Source of the DNA: Exiguobacterium undae DSM 14481
GTDB lineage: Bacteria > Bacillota > Bacilli > Exiguobacteriales > Exiguobacteriaceae
Length of the DNA stretch: 64,000 nt
Direction: 5' to 3'
Assembly (NCBI RefSeq): GCF_000620805.1
Contig: NZ_KK211187.1
Coordinates: 114,894-178,893, forward strand
The translations under genes and the position numbers were made by a program. Shown here in pieces: positions 25,964 through 35,610 of the stretch; the first letter of the stretch is position 1, and every line of letters begins with the position of its first letter. Under the pieces are notes generated by a model, which had not been told where the DNA came from, did not search any database, and saw only the letters and a list, made by a program, of their open reading frames with translations.

Positions 25964-27310
25964 TTAGACGACGAGACTGAGTAAGAGGACAAATCCAAGT
26001 CCGAAGACGGAAATGATTGTCTCGAGCAACGTCCACGTCGCGAACGTTTCTTTCATCGTTAACCCAAAGTATTCTTTAAACATCCAGAACCCGGCATCGT
26101 TGACATGCGAAGCGATCAGACTGCCGGCTCCAGTCGCCAAGACGACGAGTGCCAGATTGACGTCCGATTGACCGAGCAACGGAATGACGAGACCGGCTGT
26201 CGTCAGCGAAGCGACGGTTGCCGAACCAAGCGAAATCCGTAAGATGGCGGCGATGATCCAGGCGAGTAAAATCGGTGATAAGGTTGTTCCGTCAAAGATT
26301 TCAGCGACGTAATCACCGACACCCCCATCAATCAAGACCTGTTTGAAGGCACCGCCGCCACCGATGATCAACAGCATCATCCCGATTTGGGTGATGGCGG
26401 TCGTACAGGAATCCATGACCGTTTTGATCGGAATCTGACGGGCAAGTCCCATCGTATAGACCGCGACGAGCAAGGAAATCAGCATCGCCGTCGAGGCGTT
26501 TCCGATGAACTGGATGGCAGCTAAAACAGGTGTATTGTCCCAACCAAGTGTTTTTTGTAATAACGTGATGACGGTTGCGACCGACATCAAGAGAACCGGT
26601 AACATCGCCGTGAACACACTGATGCCGAATCCCGGTGTATCTTTTAAATCAAATTCCTTTTGTTCGCCGAGTGACGCAATGTTGCCGGTTTTCTTAAAGG
26701 ATTCCGGAACAATCCGCTTGGCGACTTTTGTGAAGATCGGACCGGCGATGATGACCGTCGGCACGGCAACGATGAAGCCGTACAAGAGCACTTGTCCGAG
26801 ATCCGCGCCGTACTCACCGGCGATGACCGTTGGACCCGGGTGAGGCGGCAGGAAACCGTGTGTGACCGACAAAGCGGCAACCATCGGAATCCCGAGGTAA
26901 AGAATCGAGACGCGTAACTGACGTGAGATCGCAAAGACGATTGGAATTAACAGTACCAATCCGACTTCAAAGAAGAGGGCGATCCCGATGATGAATGAGG
27001 CAACGACGACCGCCCATTGGATGTTCTTTTCCCCAAATTTCGCGACAAGCGTCATCGCGATCCGTTGCGCACCACCAGCATCCGCAATCAGTTTTCCAAG
27101 CATCGCACCGAGTCCGAAGATCAAGGCGAGGTGACCAAGCGTTCCGCCGAGTCCGGCTTCGATCGTCGTAACGATTTCATCAAGCGGCATTCCAAGCAGG
27201 AGCGCGACGACAAACGAGACGATGATCAGGGAGATAAACGTGTTTAACTTCAACCCCATGATTAAGACGAGTAACAAAACAATCCCGATGGCAACAATGA
27301 CTAATGGCAT
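25964..27310 (-). CDS. gntP: Gluconate permease
   Basis: A 448-residue GntP-family proton symporter with about 12-14 hydrophobic segments and conserved pieces GAMLGKLIADAGGAQRIA, HGFLPPHPGPTVIA and SHVNDAGFWMFKEYFGL, all signatures of the family. It imports D-gluconate. It lies between gntK and gntZ with short gaps (24 and 18 bp) and has a gggggaag ribosome site. Confidence 0.95.
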   Translation of the reverse strand: MPLVIVAIGIVLLLVLIMGLKLNTFISLIIVSFVVALLLGMPLDEIVTTIEAGLGGTLGHLALIFGLGAMLGKLIADAGGAQRIAMTLVAKFGEKNIQWAVVVASFIIGIALFFEVGLVLLIPIVFAISRQLRVSILYLGIPMVAALSVTHGFLPPHPGPTVIAGEYGADLGQVLLYGFIVAVPTVIIAGPIFTKVAKRIVPESFKKTGNIASLGEQKEFDLKDTPGFGISVFTAMLPVLLMSVATVITLLQKTLGWDNTPVLAAIQFIGNASTAMLISLLVAVYTMGLARQIPIKTVMDSCTTAITQIGMMLLIIGGGGAFKQVLIDGGVGDYVAEIFDGTTLSPILLAWIIAAILRISLGSATVASLTTAGLVIPLLGQSDVNLALVVLATGAGSLIASHVNDAGFWMFKEYFGLTMKETFATWTLLETIISVFGLGFVLLLSLVV

Positions 27311-27334
27311 GTGACTTCCCCCAAAAACGTTAAA

Positions 27335-28876
27335 TTAAATTTCTTTTTGAATCAAACCCCGTTGATACGTAGCGATGCGCCGGTAATCGGTTTCCAGAAC
27401 ACGCGCCAAGCTGATGAAGATCGGCAACAACTGCCGGTATTCATGCATCGCCTCTTCGTTTGGCACGTGACGGTGCGTATCACCGATCATGTCTGCGGCC
27501 ACCTCAAATGAATCGACTTCCCCCGTCGCATACAATCCGAGAATACAGGCTCCAAGACAGGAACTTTCAAAACTTTCCGGAATGACGACTTCTGATTCGA
27601 AGATATCCGCCATCATCTGACGCCACACTTCAGAACGGGCGAACCCCCCGGTTGCCTGAATCCGTGTGACCGGACCATCCATACATTCGATGAGCGCAAG
27701 GAAAACGGTGTACAAGTTGTAGATGACACCTTCCAGCGCTGCCCGAATCATGTGTTCTTTTTTATGCGATAACGTCAAGCCGAAGAACGAACCGCTGACA
27801 TCCGGATTCCAGAGCGGTGCCCGTTCGCCCGACAGATACGGATGAAACAGTAAGCCGTCCGAACCCGGGCGGACCCGCTCGGCGATTTTCGTCAAGACAG
27901 CATACGGATCAATCCCGAGCCGTTTCGCCGTTTCGACTTCCGACGATGCGAGCTCATCCCGGATCCAGCGTAAGACCATGCCTCCGTTATTGACCGGACC
28001 ACCGATGACCCAATGGTTTTCGGTTAAGGCATAACAGAAGATCCGACCTTTTTCGTCGGTTTGCGGCCGGTCGATGATCGTCCGGATGGCACCGCTCGTT
28101 CCGATCGTAATCGCGATTTCCCCTTTGCGGATCGCATTGACGCCGAGGTTCGACAGCACGCCGTCACTGGCTCCGATCAGGAATGGTGTAGAAGGATCCA
28201 ATCCAATTTGTTTGGCGTATTCCGGTGCGAGATTCGTAAACGAAGTCGTCGTTGAAACCGGGCGCGACAGTTTGGATGCATCGATGCCGGCGACGTGCAG
28301 GGCTTCTGTATCCCAGTCGAGTTCATGAATGTTGAACAAGCCGGTCGCTGACGCCAGTGAATGATCGATGGCATACTCACCGAACAGACGTTGGAAAACA
28401 AATTCCTTGATGCCGATGTATTTTTTTGTTTGGGCGGCAATGTCGGGATGTTCTTCGACAAGCCAACAAATCTTGCTGAGCGGTGACATCGGATGAACCG
28501 GTGTTCCCGTCCGGTGATAGATCGAATAGCCGTATTGTTCCTTGATCCGATTCGACCAGACTTCACTCCGGCTGTCCGCCCATGTGATGCAGGCAGTCAG
28601 CGGCTGGTCGTGTTCGTCCATCGCAATCAAACTGTGCATCGCGCTGCTGAAGGCAACGAACTTCGGCTGCTGCGTTGGATGTTGTTTCGTCATCAACCGG
28701 ATGCTTTCGAGGACGGCATGAAAAATCTCTTCCGGATCCTGTTCCGCCGTTGAACGGTTTGGTGTATGAAGCGGATAACCGATGTTCGTTTGTCCGACGA
28801 CTTCCCCTGTCGTCGTGAAGAGCACCGCTTTTGTACTGGTCGTGCCGATATCAATCCCTAACATGTATTCAGTCAT
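27335..28876 (-). CDS. gntK: Gluconokinase (FGGY family)
   Basis: A 513-residue FGGY carbohydrate kinase that makes 6-phosphogluconate from gluconate and ATP. MLGIDIGTTSTKAVLF is the phosphate-1 loop, GASDGVLSNLGVNA and ITIGTSGAIR belong to the kinase core, and GGFARSEVWRQMMADI is the family C-terminal signature. Its start overlaps the end of gntR by 8 bp, indicating translational coupling. Confidence 0.93.
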   Translation of the reverse strand: MTEYMLGIDIGTTSTKAVLFTTTGEVVGQTNIGYPLHTPNRSTAEQDPEEIFHAVLESIRLMTKQHPTQQPKFVAFSSAMHSLIAMDEHDQPLTACITWADSRSEVWSNRIKEQYGYSIYHRTGTPVHPMSPLSKICWLVEEHPDIAAQTKKYIGIKEFVFQRLFGEYAIDHSLASATGLFNIHELDWDTEALHVAGIDASKLSRPVSTTTSFTNLAPEYAKQIGLDPSTPFLIGASDGVLSNLGVNAIRKGEIAITIGTSGAIRTIIDRPQTDEKGRIFCYALTENHWVIGGPVNNGGMVLRWIRDELASSEVETAKRLGIDPYAVLTKIAERVRPGSDGLLFHPYLSGERAPLWNPDVSGSFFGLTLSHKKEHMIRAALEGVIYNLYTVFLALIECMDGPVTRIQATGGFARSEVWRQMMADIFESEVVIPESFESSCLGACILGLYATGEVDSFEVAADMIGDTHRHVPNEEAMHEYRQLLPIFISLARVLETDYRRIATYQRGLIQKEI

Positions 28877-29585
28877 GTGGCTCGACTCCCTTCGTCATCA
28901 GTTGTTGTGACTTCCATAAATCCTCGACTTCCTGCACATCATCAAAGTTCTGATGCAGCGAGGCAATCATTCGTTTCCGGTCACCGGTTTCGATAGCTTC
29001 GATGTAGAGGGCGTGGTTCGCGAGGATCCGGTCGAAGTCCTCGATGTCCTCGTCGATACGTTGGCGCATCGACAATAAGATGAAACTTTCCATGACAGGT
29101 TTTAGATTTTGCCACATCATACTGACGTAACCATGGTCAATCGATCGGATGATCGTTTCGTGGAATAAGACGTCTTGATAGGAAAATTCGTCCGCATCCT
29201 TGTATTTAATGGCGATTTTCATCATCTCGAGCACCTTGCTCAGTTCACGGACCAGCTCTTGCCGCTCCATCCGCACGAGACGTTCGAAGACGAATGTCTC
29301 GATTAACAGCCGGACATCGTAGATTTCTTGGATGTCGCGCTTCGACAGTCCGACGACGACAGCTCCCATTCGTTCCAACCGGATGATCCGTTCTGATGCC
29401 AGGACTTTCAAGGCATCACGGACCGGAGAACGGCTGACGGAAAAGTCAGCGGCCAACTTATTTTCAGACAAAACTGTCCCGCTTTCGATTTTGCCGGAAA
29501 TGATCCGCATCCGCAGTTCATAGGCAACACGATCACCGGCAGATGCTTTTGATAACCATTTAATCGGGTATAAAAGATCAGACAT
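28869..29585 (-). CDS. gntR: GntR family gluconate operon repressor
   Basis: A 238-residue FadR-subfamily regulator. Residues about 17-80 form the winged helix-turn-helix (YELRMRIISGKIESGTVLSENKLAADFSVSRSPVRDALKVL), and an all-helical FCD ligand domain follows. The first gene of its own operon, as in Bacillus. A near-identical Bacillus GntR operator stands at the promoter, so it should repress gntRKPZ until gluconate (or its phosphate) is bound. Confidence 0.93.
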   Translation of the reverse strand: MSDLLYPIKWLSKASAGDRVAYELRMRIISGKIESGTVLSENKLAADFSVSRSPVRDALKVLASERIIRLERMGAVVVGLSKRDIQEIYDVRLLIETFVFERLVRMERQELVRELSKVLEMMKIAIKYKDADEFSYQDVLFHETIIRSIDHGYVSMMWQNLKPVMESFILLSMRQRIDEDIEDFDRILANHALYIEAIETGDRKRMIASLHQNFDDVQEVEDLWKSQQLMTKGVEPHD

Positions 29586-29610
29586 AAAATCACCTACTTT
29601 GTTTAATAAG

Positions 29611-29664
29611 TATACTTGTATACAAGTAGTATAAACGACGGAAACTAAAATGCAAGCGCTTTAA
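29611..29664 (-). promoter_or_regulatory. gnt promoter with GntR operator and cre
   Basis: On the minus strand TTGCAT (29650-29655), a 16-bp spacer and TATACT (29628-29633) form the promoter. ATACTTGTATACAAGTA lies immediately downstream (29612-29628) and matches the Bacillus GntR operator. TTAAAGCGCTTGCA (29651-29664) overlapping the -35 is a cre-like site for CcpA. Confidence 0.85.
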
Positions 29665-29765
29665 TTAAATTGTCATCTTTGTCCAATTCGGTCTGATCTG
29701 TATGATAGGCTAGACAAAGAACAGCTACTAATGGAAGAAAAAATCAGAGACTCGGAGGTATGAAA

Positions 29766-30677
29766 ATGAAAATTCTAGTTGTCGGAGCAGGGGCAGTCGG
29801 CGGTTATTTTGGAGGACGTTTGGCGGAAAAAGGGGAGGATGTCACGTTTTTAGTCCGTCCACGTCGTATGCAGGAGTTGGAACAATCCGGACTCCGGATC
29901 AGCAGTCCGCACGGTGATGTTGAGCTGTCGCCACGTTTGATCGAGGCCGGAACAGATGAGACGTTTGATCTGATTCTGCTTTCGACGAAAGCCTACCACC
30001 TGGATCAGGTCGTACAGGATATCGAACCGTTTGTCGCGGAACATACATACATTTTGCCGTTGTTAAATGGAATGGCACATCTGGAGCGGTTAACTGAAAC
30101 ATTTGGTGAACACCGTGTGCTCGGCGGACTATGCTTCATCGAATCGACACTGAATGAACAGGGACGGATTCTTCAAACCAGTCCTTCTCACCATCTGTTG
30201 TTTGGTCCATTGACGGGGGAACGGACGCAACGCCTGGAAGAACTGGAACGGCATCTGACCGGAACAAAAGCGCCGATCAAGTATTCGGAAACGATCATCC
30301 GTGACATGTGGAACAAGTATTTGTTCATCACGACGTTTTCAGGGGTAACGTCGCTTTTCCGTTCGGCGATTGGTCCGATTCGGGAGCAGGCACAGGGGAT
30401 GGAGCTGATCCGGCAATTGACGGCTGAAGCCAAACAGGCGATGGAGCAACAGGGAGCTGTGTTCAGTGACGAAATCGAACAGGTTCAAGAACAACAGATC
30501 CGTCAGATGAGCGAGACGATGAAATCGTCACTTCAGCGCGATATGGAAAAAGGCAACGATGTCGAATCCACGCATCTTTTTCAGACACTGCTCTCTACGG
30601 AAGAGACAGCACAACCGCTCTTACGGATGATTCATACGAATCTCGAAATCTATCGGAATCAATTAAAACAGGTTTAA
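29766..30677 (+). CDS. Ketopantoate reductase family protein (ApbA/PanE)
   Basis: A 303-residue NADPH-dependent reductase. KILVVGAGAVGGYFGGRLAEKGEDVTFLVRPRR is the N-terminal Rossmann motif; LPLLNGMAHLERL and KYLFITTFSGVTSLFRS contain catalytic Lys and the helical C-terminal domain; the active-site Glu region near the end (STHLFQTLL) is present in altered form. It could supply pantoate for coenzyme A, or act on another 2-keto acid. ATG 29766 suits GGAGG at 29754-29758 better than the overlapping ATG 29760. It stands alone. Confidence 0.85.
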   Translation: MKILVVGAGAVGGYFGGRLAEKGEDVTFLVRPRRMQELEQSGLRISSPHGDVELSPRLIEAGTDETFDLILLSTKAYHLDQVVQDIEPFVAEHTYILPLLNGMAHLERLTETFGEHRVLGGLCFIESTLNEQGRILQTSPSHHLLFGPLTGERTQRLEELERHLTGTKAPIKYSETIIRDMWNKYLFITTFSGVTSLFRSAIGPIREQAQGMELIRQLTAEAKQAMEQQGAVFSDEIEQVQEQQIRQMSETMKSSLQRDMEKGNDVESTHLFQTLLSTEETAQPLLRMIHTNLEIYRNQLKQV

Positions 30678-30883
30678 GTATTTGTTATATCGGGAAATCT
30701 AATGTGGATGTACAGATTAGAATCAAACGCAGTCAAGAATATGTTAAATTCAAGCAATTCGTTGACTTACTGAATTAAACTCATCTATCCTTAAATGGAT
30801 TGGTTGAATAAAAAGTAAAATATATTTTTGTGAGCTAATTTTAATGGACAATGAAAACAGAAGTGAGAGGGGAATTACTTTAC

Positions 30884-32302
30884 ATGAAACGTATTATTAT
30901 TCGCGCTGGTATGACACCGTTTGAACAGTTCGACGCAGAATATCTCATGAAACACAATTCAATCGGAGGAAACGTCGGAAACCTGATTTATCAATACAGC
31001 ATCTTCCGCACATTGATGACAGAAGGCACGACGATTACACCGGATTATTACTACTATGAAGAAGAGCGTGCAGATGAGATCAACGCCAACTTCGACCTGT
31101 ACGTCATTCCACTCGCAGACGCATTCCGTAAAGAATTCGTTCCGACACTTCGTAAATATACAAAATTGATTAAAAAGCTGAAGATTCCAGTCGTCGTCAT
31201 CGGCGTTGGTCTACGCGCACCGTTTGAGCCGGACTTAAAAGAAGGTTTTTCATTCGATGAAGATGTAAAGGCATTTGTCAGTGCCGTCCTCGAACGTTCA
31301 AGCATGCTTGGACTTCGTGGTGAAATCACATCAAAATATTTGACGCGCCTTGGTTTCCGCGAAGGAATCGATCACAAAGTCATCGGTTGCCCATCGATGT
31401 ATGCGTTTGGCCGTGATCTGAAAATCCGTGAAACGAACATCACGAAAGATTCGATGATCGGCGTCAACTCGTCACGTCTTGCGCCGCAGAACGTCCTGAA
31501 CTTCATCACACGCGGAATGAAAGAGTACCCGAACCACTACTTCATCCCGCAATGGATGAAAGAGTTACGCTTGACGTACACAGGGACACATCCGATTGCT
31601 GACTTATCGGTCACGAACTATCCAGTCAAGATGTCGGATCCGGCATACATGAACGACCGTGTCCGCTTCTTCTTGAATGCACAGACATGGATCGACTTCT
31701 TAAAAGAAGCCGACTTCAGCTTTGGAGCACGTCTTCACGGAAACATCACGGCGACGCTTGCCGGCACGCCAAGTATCCTGATTCCGAAAGATGCACGGAT
31801 GCGTGAATTGACGGATTACCACCAATTGACACACATCTGGGCAAATGACATCACAGACAGCACACGTTTGTCGGATGTAATCGAGTCTGCAGACTTCCAG
31901 AGCCCGGCTCGTGTACAGGCACGTAACTTCGATAACTTCGTCGAGTTCTTGAACACAAACGACTTAGAGCATATCTACAAAGAAACAAACTATCCGGAGA
32001 ACGTTCCGTTTGATCGGGAAATGGCGAAAGCCGAACTGCTTCCAGTCGTCAAACCGATTACAGGAATCAGCATCGAAGAAGCCGTTTCACGTTTTGAATC
32101 GTACTTCCCGGAAGAAGAACAAAAAATCGTGGCAGCTCAAAAACGCGATAAAGCGAAGATTGCTGAGAAAGACAAAAAAATCAAATCGCTTCAAGGCAAG
32201 TTGAACAATCAAACAAAAGAAATGAAACATCAGCAGGGCACCCTGAACCGGAAAGCGGTTCGGATGGCATTGAAAACAGCTGACTTGTTTGCGAAGAAAT
32301 AA
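30884..32302 (+). CDS. Polysaccharide pyruvyl transferase family protein
   Basis: A 472-residue cytoplasmic protein. VVIGVGLRAPFEPDL, LGLRGEITSKYLTRLGF, VIGCPSMYAFG and FGARLHGNITATLAG are the successive motifs of the PF04230 family, which transfers pyruvate onto sugars of cell-wall polymers. The C-terminal part (about 395-470) is lysine/glutamine-rich and probably coiled-coil. The surroundings contain no cell-wall glycan genes, so the acceptor is unknown. ATG 30884 follows gaggggaa; a GTG-like longer ORF begins at 30851. Promoter TTGACT region lies near 30763. Confidence 0.85.
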   Translation: MKRIIIRAGMTPFEQFDAEYLMKHNSIGGNVGNLIYQYSIFRTLMTEGTTITPDYYYYEEERADEINANFDLYVIPLADAFRKEFVPTLRKYTKLIKKLKIPVVVIGVGLRAPFEPDLKEGFSFDEDVKAFVSAVLERSSMLGLRGEITSKYLTRLGFREGIDHKVIGCPSMYAFGRDLKIRETNITKDSMIGVNSSRLAPQNVLNFITRGMKEYPNHYFIPQWMKELRLTYTGTHPIADLSVTNYPVKMSDPAYMNDRVRFFLNAQTWIDFLKEADFSFGARLHGNITATLAGTPSILIPKDARMRELTDYHQLTHIWANDITDSTRLSDVIESADFQSPARVQARNFDNFVEFLNTNDLEHIYKETNYPENVPFDREMAKAELLPVVKPITGISIEEAVSRFESYFPEEEQKIVAAQKRDKAKIAEKDKKIKSLQGKLNNQTKEMKHQQGTLNRKAVRMALKTADLFAKK

Positions 32303-32305
32303 GCA

Positions 32306-32345
32306 AAAGACGTCTTATACCGTTCTGGTGTAAGACGTTTTTTTT
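32306..32345 (+). terminator. Terminator after pyruvyl transferase gene
   Basis: Stem ACGTCTTATACC with GGTGTAAGACGT (G-U containing), 5-nt loop, followed by T7. Confidence 0.85.
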
Positions 32346-32366
32346 AATGATATATTCTGAATTGTG

Positions 32367-32395
32367 TTGACAATTCAGAACGTGGTTGGTACTGT
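32367..32395 (+). promoter_or_regulatory. Promoter of the mmuPM S-box operon
   Basis: TTGACA (32367-32372), a 17-bp spacer and TACTGT (32390-32395), followed about 17 bp later by the aptamer. Confidence 0.75.
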
Positions 32396-32411
32396 TATGA
32401 AAAATTACATT

Positions 32412-32509
32412 CTTATCCAGAGAGGTGGAGGGACTGGCCCTTTGAAGCCTCAGCAACAGGTCGCAAGATACTGTGCTAATTCCTGCGGGTGTCGTACCCG
32501 ATCGATAAG
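32412..32509 (+). ncRNA. SAM-I (S-box) riboswitch
   Basis: P1 arms CTTATC and GATAAG close the element. Conserved segments appear in order: AGAGAGGTGGAGGGACTGGCCC, TTTGAAGCCTCAGCAACA and GTGCTAATTCCTGC. A terminator (32531-32559) follows before the coding region. SAM should cause termination, so the mmuPM genes are off when methionine is plentiful. Confidence 0.95.
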
Positions 32510-32530
32510 CTTCTTTTGATTGTCGACCGG

Positions 32531-32559
32531 CGCACCCATGTATGTGGGTGCGTTTTTTT
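32531..32559 (+). terminator. Riboswitch-controlled terminator ahead of mmuP
   Basis: Stem CGCACCCA with TGGGTGCG and seven T, located between SAM aptamer and coding region. Confidence 0.9.
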
Positions 32560-32595
32560 ATTGTAAGTGAGAGAAAGAGGAGTGTGGAAGAGCAG

Positions 32596-33996
32596 ATGAA
32601 AGAGGAGACGTTTCGACGAAAAATGGAATCCCGGCATATCGTCATGCTGTCACTGGGTGGTGTCATCGGGACAGGATTGTTTTTAAGTACAGGTTATACA
32701 CTCGAGCAGGCCGGTCGGATCGGAACGATTTTATCGTACTTGGTCGGGGCACTGGCAGTTTATCTCGTGATGCTGTGTTTGGGAGAGTTAGCAGTACATA
32801 TGCCGGAAACCGGCGCCTTTCATAGTTATGCGACGAAGTACATCGGATCCGGAACCGGTTATACGGTGGCGTGGCTCTACTGGTTGACGTGGACGGTCGC
32901 CCTCGGGTCGGAATTCACGGCAGCCGGCTTGTTGATGCAACGCTGGTTCCCGGACGTTCCGGTCTGGATGTTCAGCGGCGTATTCGTCGTCATGATTTTA
33001 GGAATCAACGTCCTGACGGTCCGCTTGTTCGCGGAGGTCGAGTTTTGGTTTTCCGCCGTCAAAGTATTGACGATTTTAGTCTTCATCGTCTTGGGAACAG
33101 CAGCGATCGTCGGATTTTTACCGCTCGCGGACGGATCACAGGCGCCGTTGCTTGCTCCTTTGACAGAAGGCGGATTGTTTCCGAATGGTGCCTTCGCCAT
33201 CTTGCTGACGATGCTTGCCGTCAACTTCGCTTACTCCGGGACGGAACTGATTGGAATCGCAGCAGGGGAAGCCGTCGATCCAAAACGAACAGTGCCGCTG
33301 GCAATTCGCACGACGATTTTCAGATTGGTCCTGTTTTTTGTCGGAACGATCATCGTTCTTGCGATTCTTTTACCGAATGATTCAAAAGGTGTCCTCGAAA
33401 GTCCGTTTGTGGCCGTGTTTGAGCGAATCGGTCTGCCGTTTGCCGCGGACATCATGAACTTCGTCATTTTGACAGCCATTCTGTCGGCTGCGAATTCCGG
33501 ATTGTATGCCGCGTCGCGGATGCTCTGGTCCTTATCCGATCAACGGATGATTACACCGTTCTTTTCCAAGCTGAATGCGAGTGGTGTACCAACACGTGCT
33601 GTATGCTTCAGTATGCTCGGTGGTCTGCTCGCCTTGTTTTCCAGTGTTTACGCACCGGGTTCGGTCTACATTGCTCTGGTCTCGATTTCCGGTCTTGCCG
33701 TTGTCGTCGTCTGGATGAGTATCAGCGCGTCACAGTTCATGTTCCGAAGACGGTATCTGCAGGAGGGGAATGATCTCAGCGATTTAGTGTACCGGACGCC
33801 ATGGTATCCGCTTGTCCCAATCGTCTCTTTTTTAATGTGTCTGGCCTCTTTGATCGGAATCGCCTTTGATCCGACACAACGGGTGGCGCTGTACTTTGGT
33901 GTGCCCTTCATCGCCTTATGTTACGTCGTCCATCATCTGACTAAAAAATCATGGAAACGGAGTGTGGAAGATGTCAAAGAAAAACAATCCAGTTGA
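32596..33996 (+). CDS. mmuP: Amino acid permease, probable S-methylmethionine permease
   Basis: A 466-residue APC-family transporter with twelve helices. [27 protein letters not shown] and [28 protein letters not shown] are family signatures. Co-transcription with a homocysteine S-methyltransferase and control by a SAM riboswitch indicate S-methylmethionine (inference by context, as in E. coli mmuPM). Start ATG 32596 with ggaag just upstream; an in-frame GTG at 32584 sits too close to its ribosome site. It overlaps mmuM by 26 bp. Confidence 0.83.
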   Translation: MKEETFRRKMESRHIVMLSLGGVIGTGLFLSTGYTLEQAGRIGTILSYLVGALAVYLVMLCLGELAVHMPETGAFHSYATKYIGSGTGYTVAWLYWLTWTVALGSEFTAAGLLMQRWFPDVPVWMFSGVFVVMILGINVLTVRLFAEVEFWFSAVKVLTILVFIVLGTAAIVGFLPLADGSQAPLLAPLTEGGLFPNGAFAILLTMLAVNFAYSGTELIGIAAGEAVDPKRTVPLAIRTTIFRLVLFFVGTIIVLAILLPNDSKGVLESPFVAVFERIGLPFAADIMNFVILTAILSAANSGLYAASRMLWSLSDQRMITPFFSKLNASGVPTRAVCFSMLGGLLALFSSVYAPGSVYIALVSISGLAVVVVWMSISASQFMFRRRYLQEGNDLSDLVYRTPWYPLVPIVSFLMCLASLIGIAFDPTQRVALYFGVPFIALCYVVHHLTKKSWKRSVEDVKEKQSS

Positions 33997-34903
33997 ACGG
34001 TTGCTACATGAAAAACCCTATATCTTATTAGACGGGGCGCTCGCGACCGAACTTGAACGTAACGGCAGTAATCTCGACGATCCGCTTTGGTCGGCGCGTG
34101 TATTGGTCGAAGAACCGGAGCAGATTCATCGTGTGCACGCCGACTATTTTAAAATCGGAGCGGACTGTGCCATCACGTCGAGTTATCAGGCGAGTATCGA
34201 CGGCTTCAAGAGCCGGGGAATCGAAACGGACGAAGCGCTTGAATTGATGCAACAAACCGTCCATCTTGCACAACAAGCACGGCAAGAAACAGGAGGAAAA
34301 GCGCGTCACGCACTCATCGCGGGATCAATCGGACCGTACGGCGCTTCCCTGTCCGACGGATCGGAATACGTCGGTCATTACGGAGTCGACGATGCCCGGC
34401 TAGAAGCCTTCCACCGTCCGCGGCTCGAAGCTTTGATTGCGGCCGGCGCCGATCTGCTGGCGTTTGAGACGATTCCTTCCTTACAAGAAGCCAAAGTGCT
34501 GTTTCGTCTGCTCGAAGAATTTCCGGAACAATCGGCTTGGCTTGCCTTTTCCTTGCGTGACGCGACGCATATCAGTGAAGGAACGACGTTGGTCGAGTGC
34601 ATCGAAGCTTTAGGTGGGCATCCGCAACTGGCAGCAATCGGTGCCAATTGTTTTCCAGCATCAATCGCGACGACGTTCATCACCGGCTTAAAACAACTGA
34701 CCGATGTTCCGATCATCGTCTATCCGAATTCAGGGGAACATTATGATCCGGTCAGTAAAACATGGTCCGGTGAAACGGCCTGTACCGCGTTCGAAGACAT
34801 TGCGCCGGAGTGGTACGCGGCAGGTGCCCGATTGATCGGCGGTTGTTGCCGCACGACACCGGAGCAGATCGAGCGTATTCAGCAGAACGTGACGATCATT
34901 TAA
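33971..34903 (+). CDS. mmuM: Homocysteine S-methyltransferase
   Basis: A 310-residue zinc enzyme that transfers a methyl group from S-methylmethionine (or SAM) to homocysteine. [14 protein letters not shown] opens the TIM barrel. The zinc-binding cysteines are the one in GANCFP and the pair in [12 protein letters not shown], all in the expected positions. ATG 33971 follows acggag and is preferred over GTG 33962. It overlaps mmuP, so the two are coupled. Confidence 0.93.
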   Translation: MSKKNNPVERLLHEKPYILLDGALATELERNGSNLDDPLWSARVLVEEPEQIHRVHADYFKIGADCAITSSYQASIDGFKSRGIETDEALELMQQTVHLAQQARQETGGKARHALIAGSIGPYGASLSDGSEYVGHYGVDDARLEAFHRPRLEALIAAGADLLAFETIPSLQEAKVLFRLLEEFPEQSAWLAFSLRDATHISEGTTLVECIEALGGHPQLAAIGANCFPASIATTFITGLKQLTDVPIIVYPNSGEHYDPVSKTWSGETACTAFEDIAPEWYAAGARLIGGCCRTTPEQIERIQQNVTII

Positions 34904-34937
34904 CCGGAAGACGACGAAACATTCAGCTGAACAAAAA

Positions 34938-34966
34938 CAGAGGGCGGATGTATAATCCGCCCTCTG
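34938..34966. terminator. Terminator between mmuM and marR-type gene
   Basis: 12-bp stem CAGAGGGCGGAT with ATCCGCCCTCTG. An A run on the left makes it a good minus-strand terminator; on the plus strand no T run follows. Confidence 0.7.
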
Positions 34967-34998
34967 TGCTGGGTTGCCCATTACTGTTTTTCAGGAAT

Positions 34999-35421
34999 TC
35001 ACCGTTCCCGCAACGCTTGGTTAAACTGTTTCAGCAACCGTCCAAAGGATTCCGTATCTTCAGCCGGCCAGTCCGTTACGAGCCGTTCGATGCTCGTCAA
35101 ACGAGCGGTCCGGTAGATTTCCAACTCGCGTTGACCGTGCGGTGTGATCTTGTAGAAGAAGGCCCGGCCATCTGTCGGGTCTTTTATTTTTTCGACCAGA
35201 TTTTTTTGATCGAGGGCAGCCGCTTGCCGACTGACAGTCGATACGTCGAGCTGCAATTCACGTGCGAGCGTCTTGACACCGACTTGACCGGAATCCGACA
35301 GTTGGCGCAACAGCAAGTAGGACGCGCGGTCCAAATTCCGGTTATCGGCCGTCGCCGTCGTCAAACGACGAATCAAAATCGCCAGTTCGAGTTCAATCGT
35401 TTCCAGGGATTGATTAGACAT
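34999..35421 (-). CDS. MarR family transcriptional regulator
   Basis: A 140-residue winged-helix regulator. The DNA-binding part spans residues 40-100: VGVKTLARELQLDVSTVSRQAAALDQKNLVEKIKDPTDGRAFFYKITPHGQ, with the DxRxxxxxL wing (DPTDGRAFFYKIT). It is divergent from the CBS-MFS pair, and two TTGTA-type dyads lie in the shared intergenic region, so it probably represses that pair and perhaps itself. No conserved Cys is seen. Confidence 0.88.
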   Translation of the reverse strand: MSNQSLETIELELAILIRRLTTATADNRNLDRASYLLLRQLSDSGQVGVKTLARELQLDVSTVSRQAAALDQKNLVEKIKDPTDGRAFFYKITPHGQRELEIYRTARLTSIERLVTDWPAEDTESFGRLLKQFNQALRER

Positions 35422-35479
35422 CTTATCACCTCTTCATATCAGCCTCTATTGCCCTCATCATTACGCACGAGACGACCGC

Positions 35480-35560
35480 TGTCAATACAAGAGCAGGGTT
35501 CTTGACACGGTTATAGTTGTATTATACAATCATAAATGTTATTTAATTGTATCGTGCAAC
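35480..35560. promoter_or_regulatory. Divergent promoter region with two matching operators
   Basis: Plus strand: TTGACA (35502-35507), 17-bp spacer, TACAAT (35525-35530). Two related dyads, TTGTATTATACAA (35517-35529) and TTGTATCGTGCAA (35547-35559), are 30 bp apart; the first covers the -10. On the minus strand TTGACA (complement of 35480-35485) may serve the marR gene. These are good candidate MarR binding sites. Confidence 0.7.
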
Positions 35561-35610
35561 TGAATGTTATGAACTTATTCCATTACAGCATCTGATAAAG
35601 GGGAATTCCG

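Noticed and set aside
32181-32666. A 161-codon minus-strand ORF
   Set aside because: It is antisense to the SAM riboswitch, its promoter and the gene ends on both sides.
34810-35505. A 231-codon plus-strand ORF
   Set aside because: It overlaps the end of mmuM, a terminator and the MarR gene in antisense. It is a shadow of several features.
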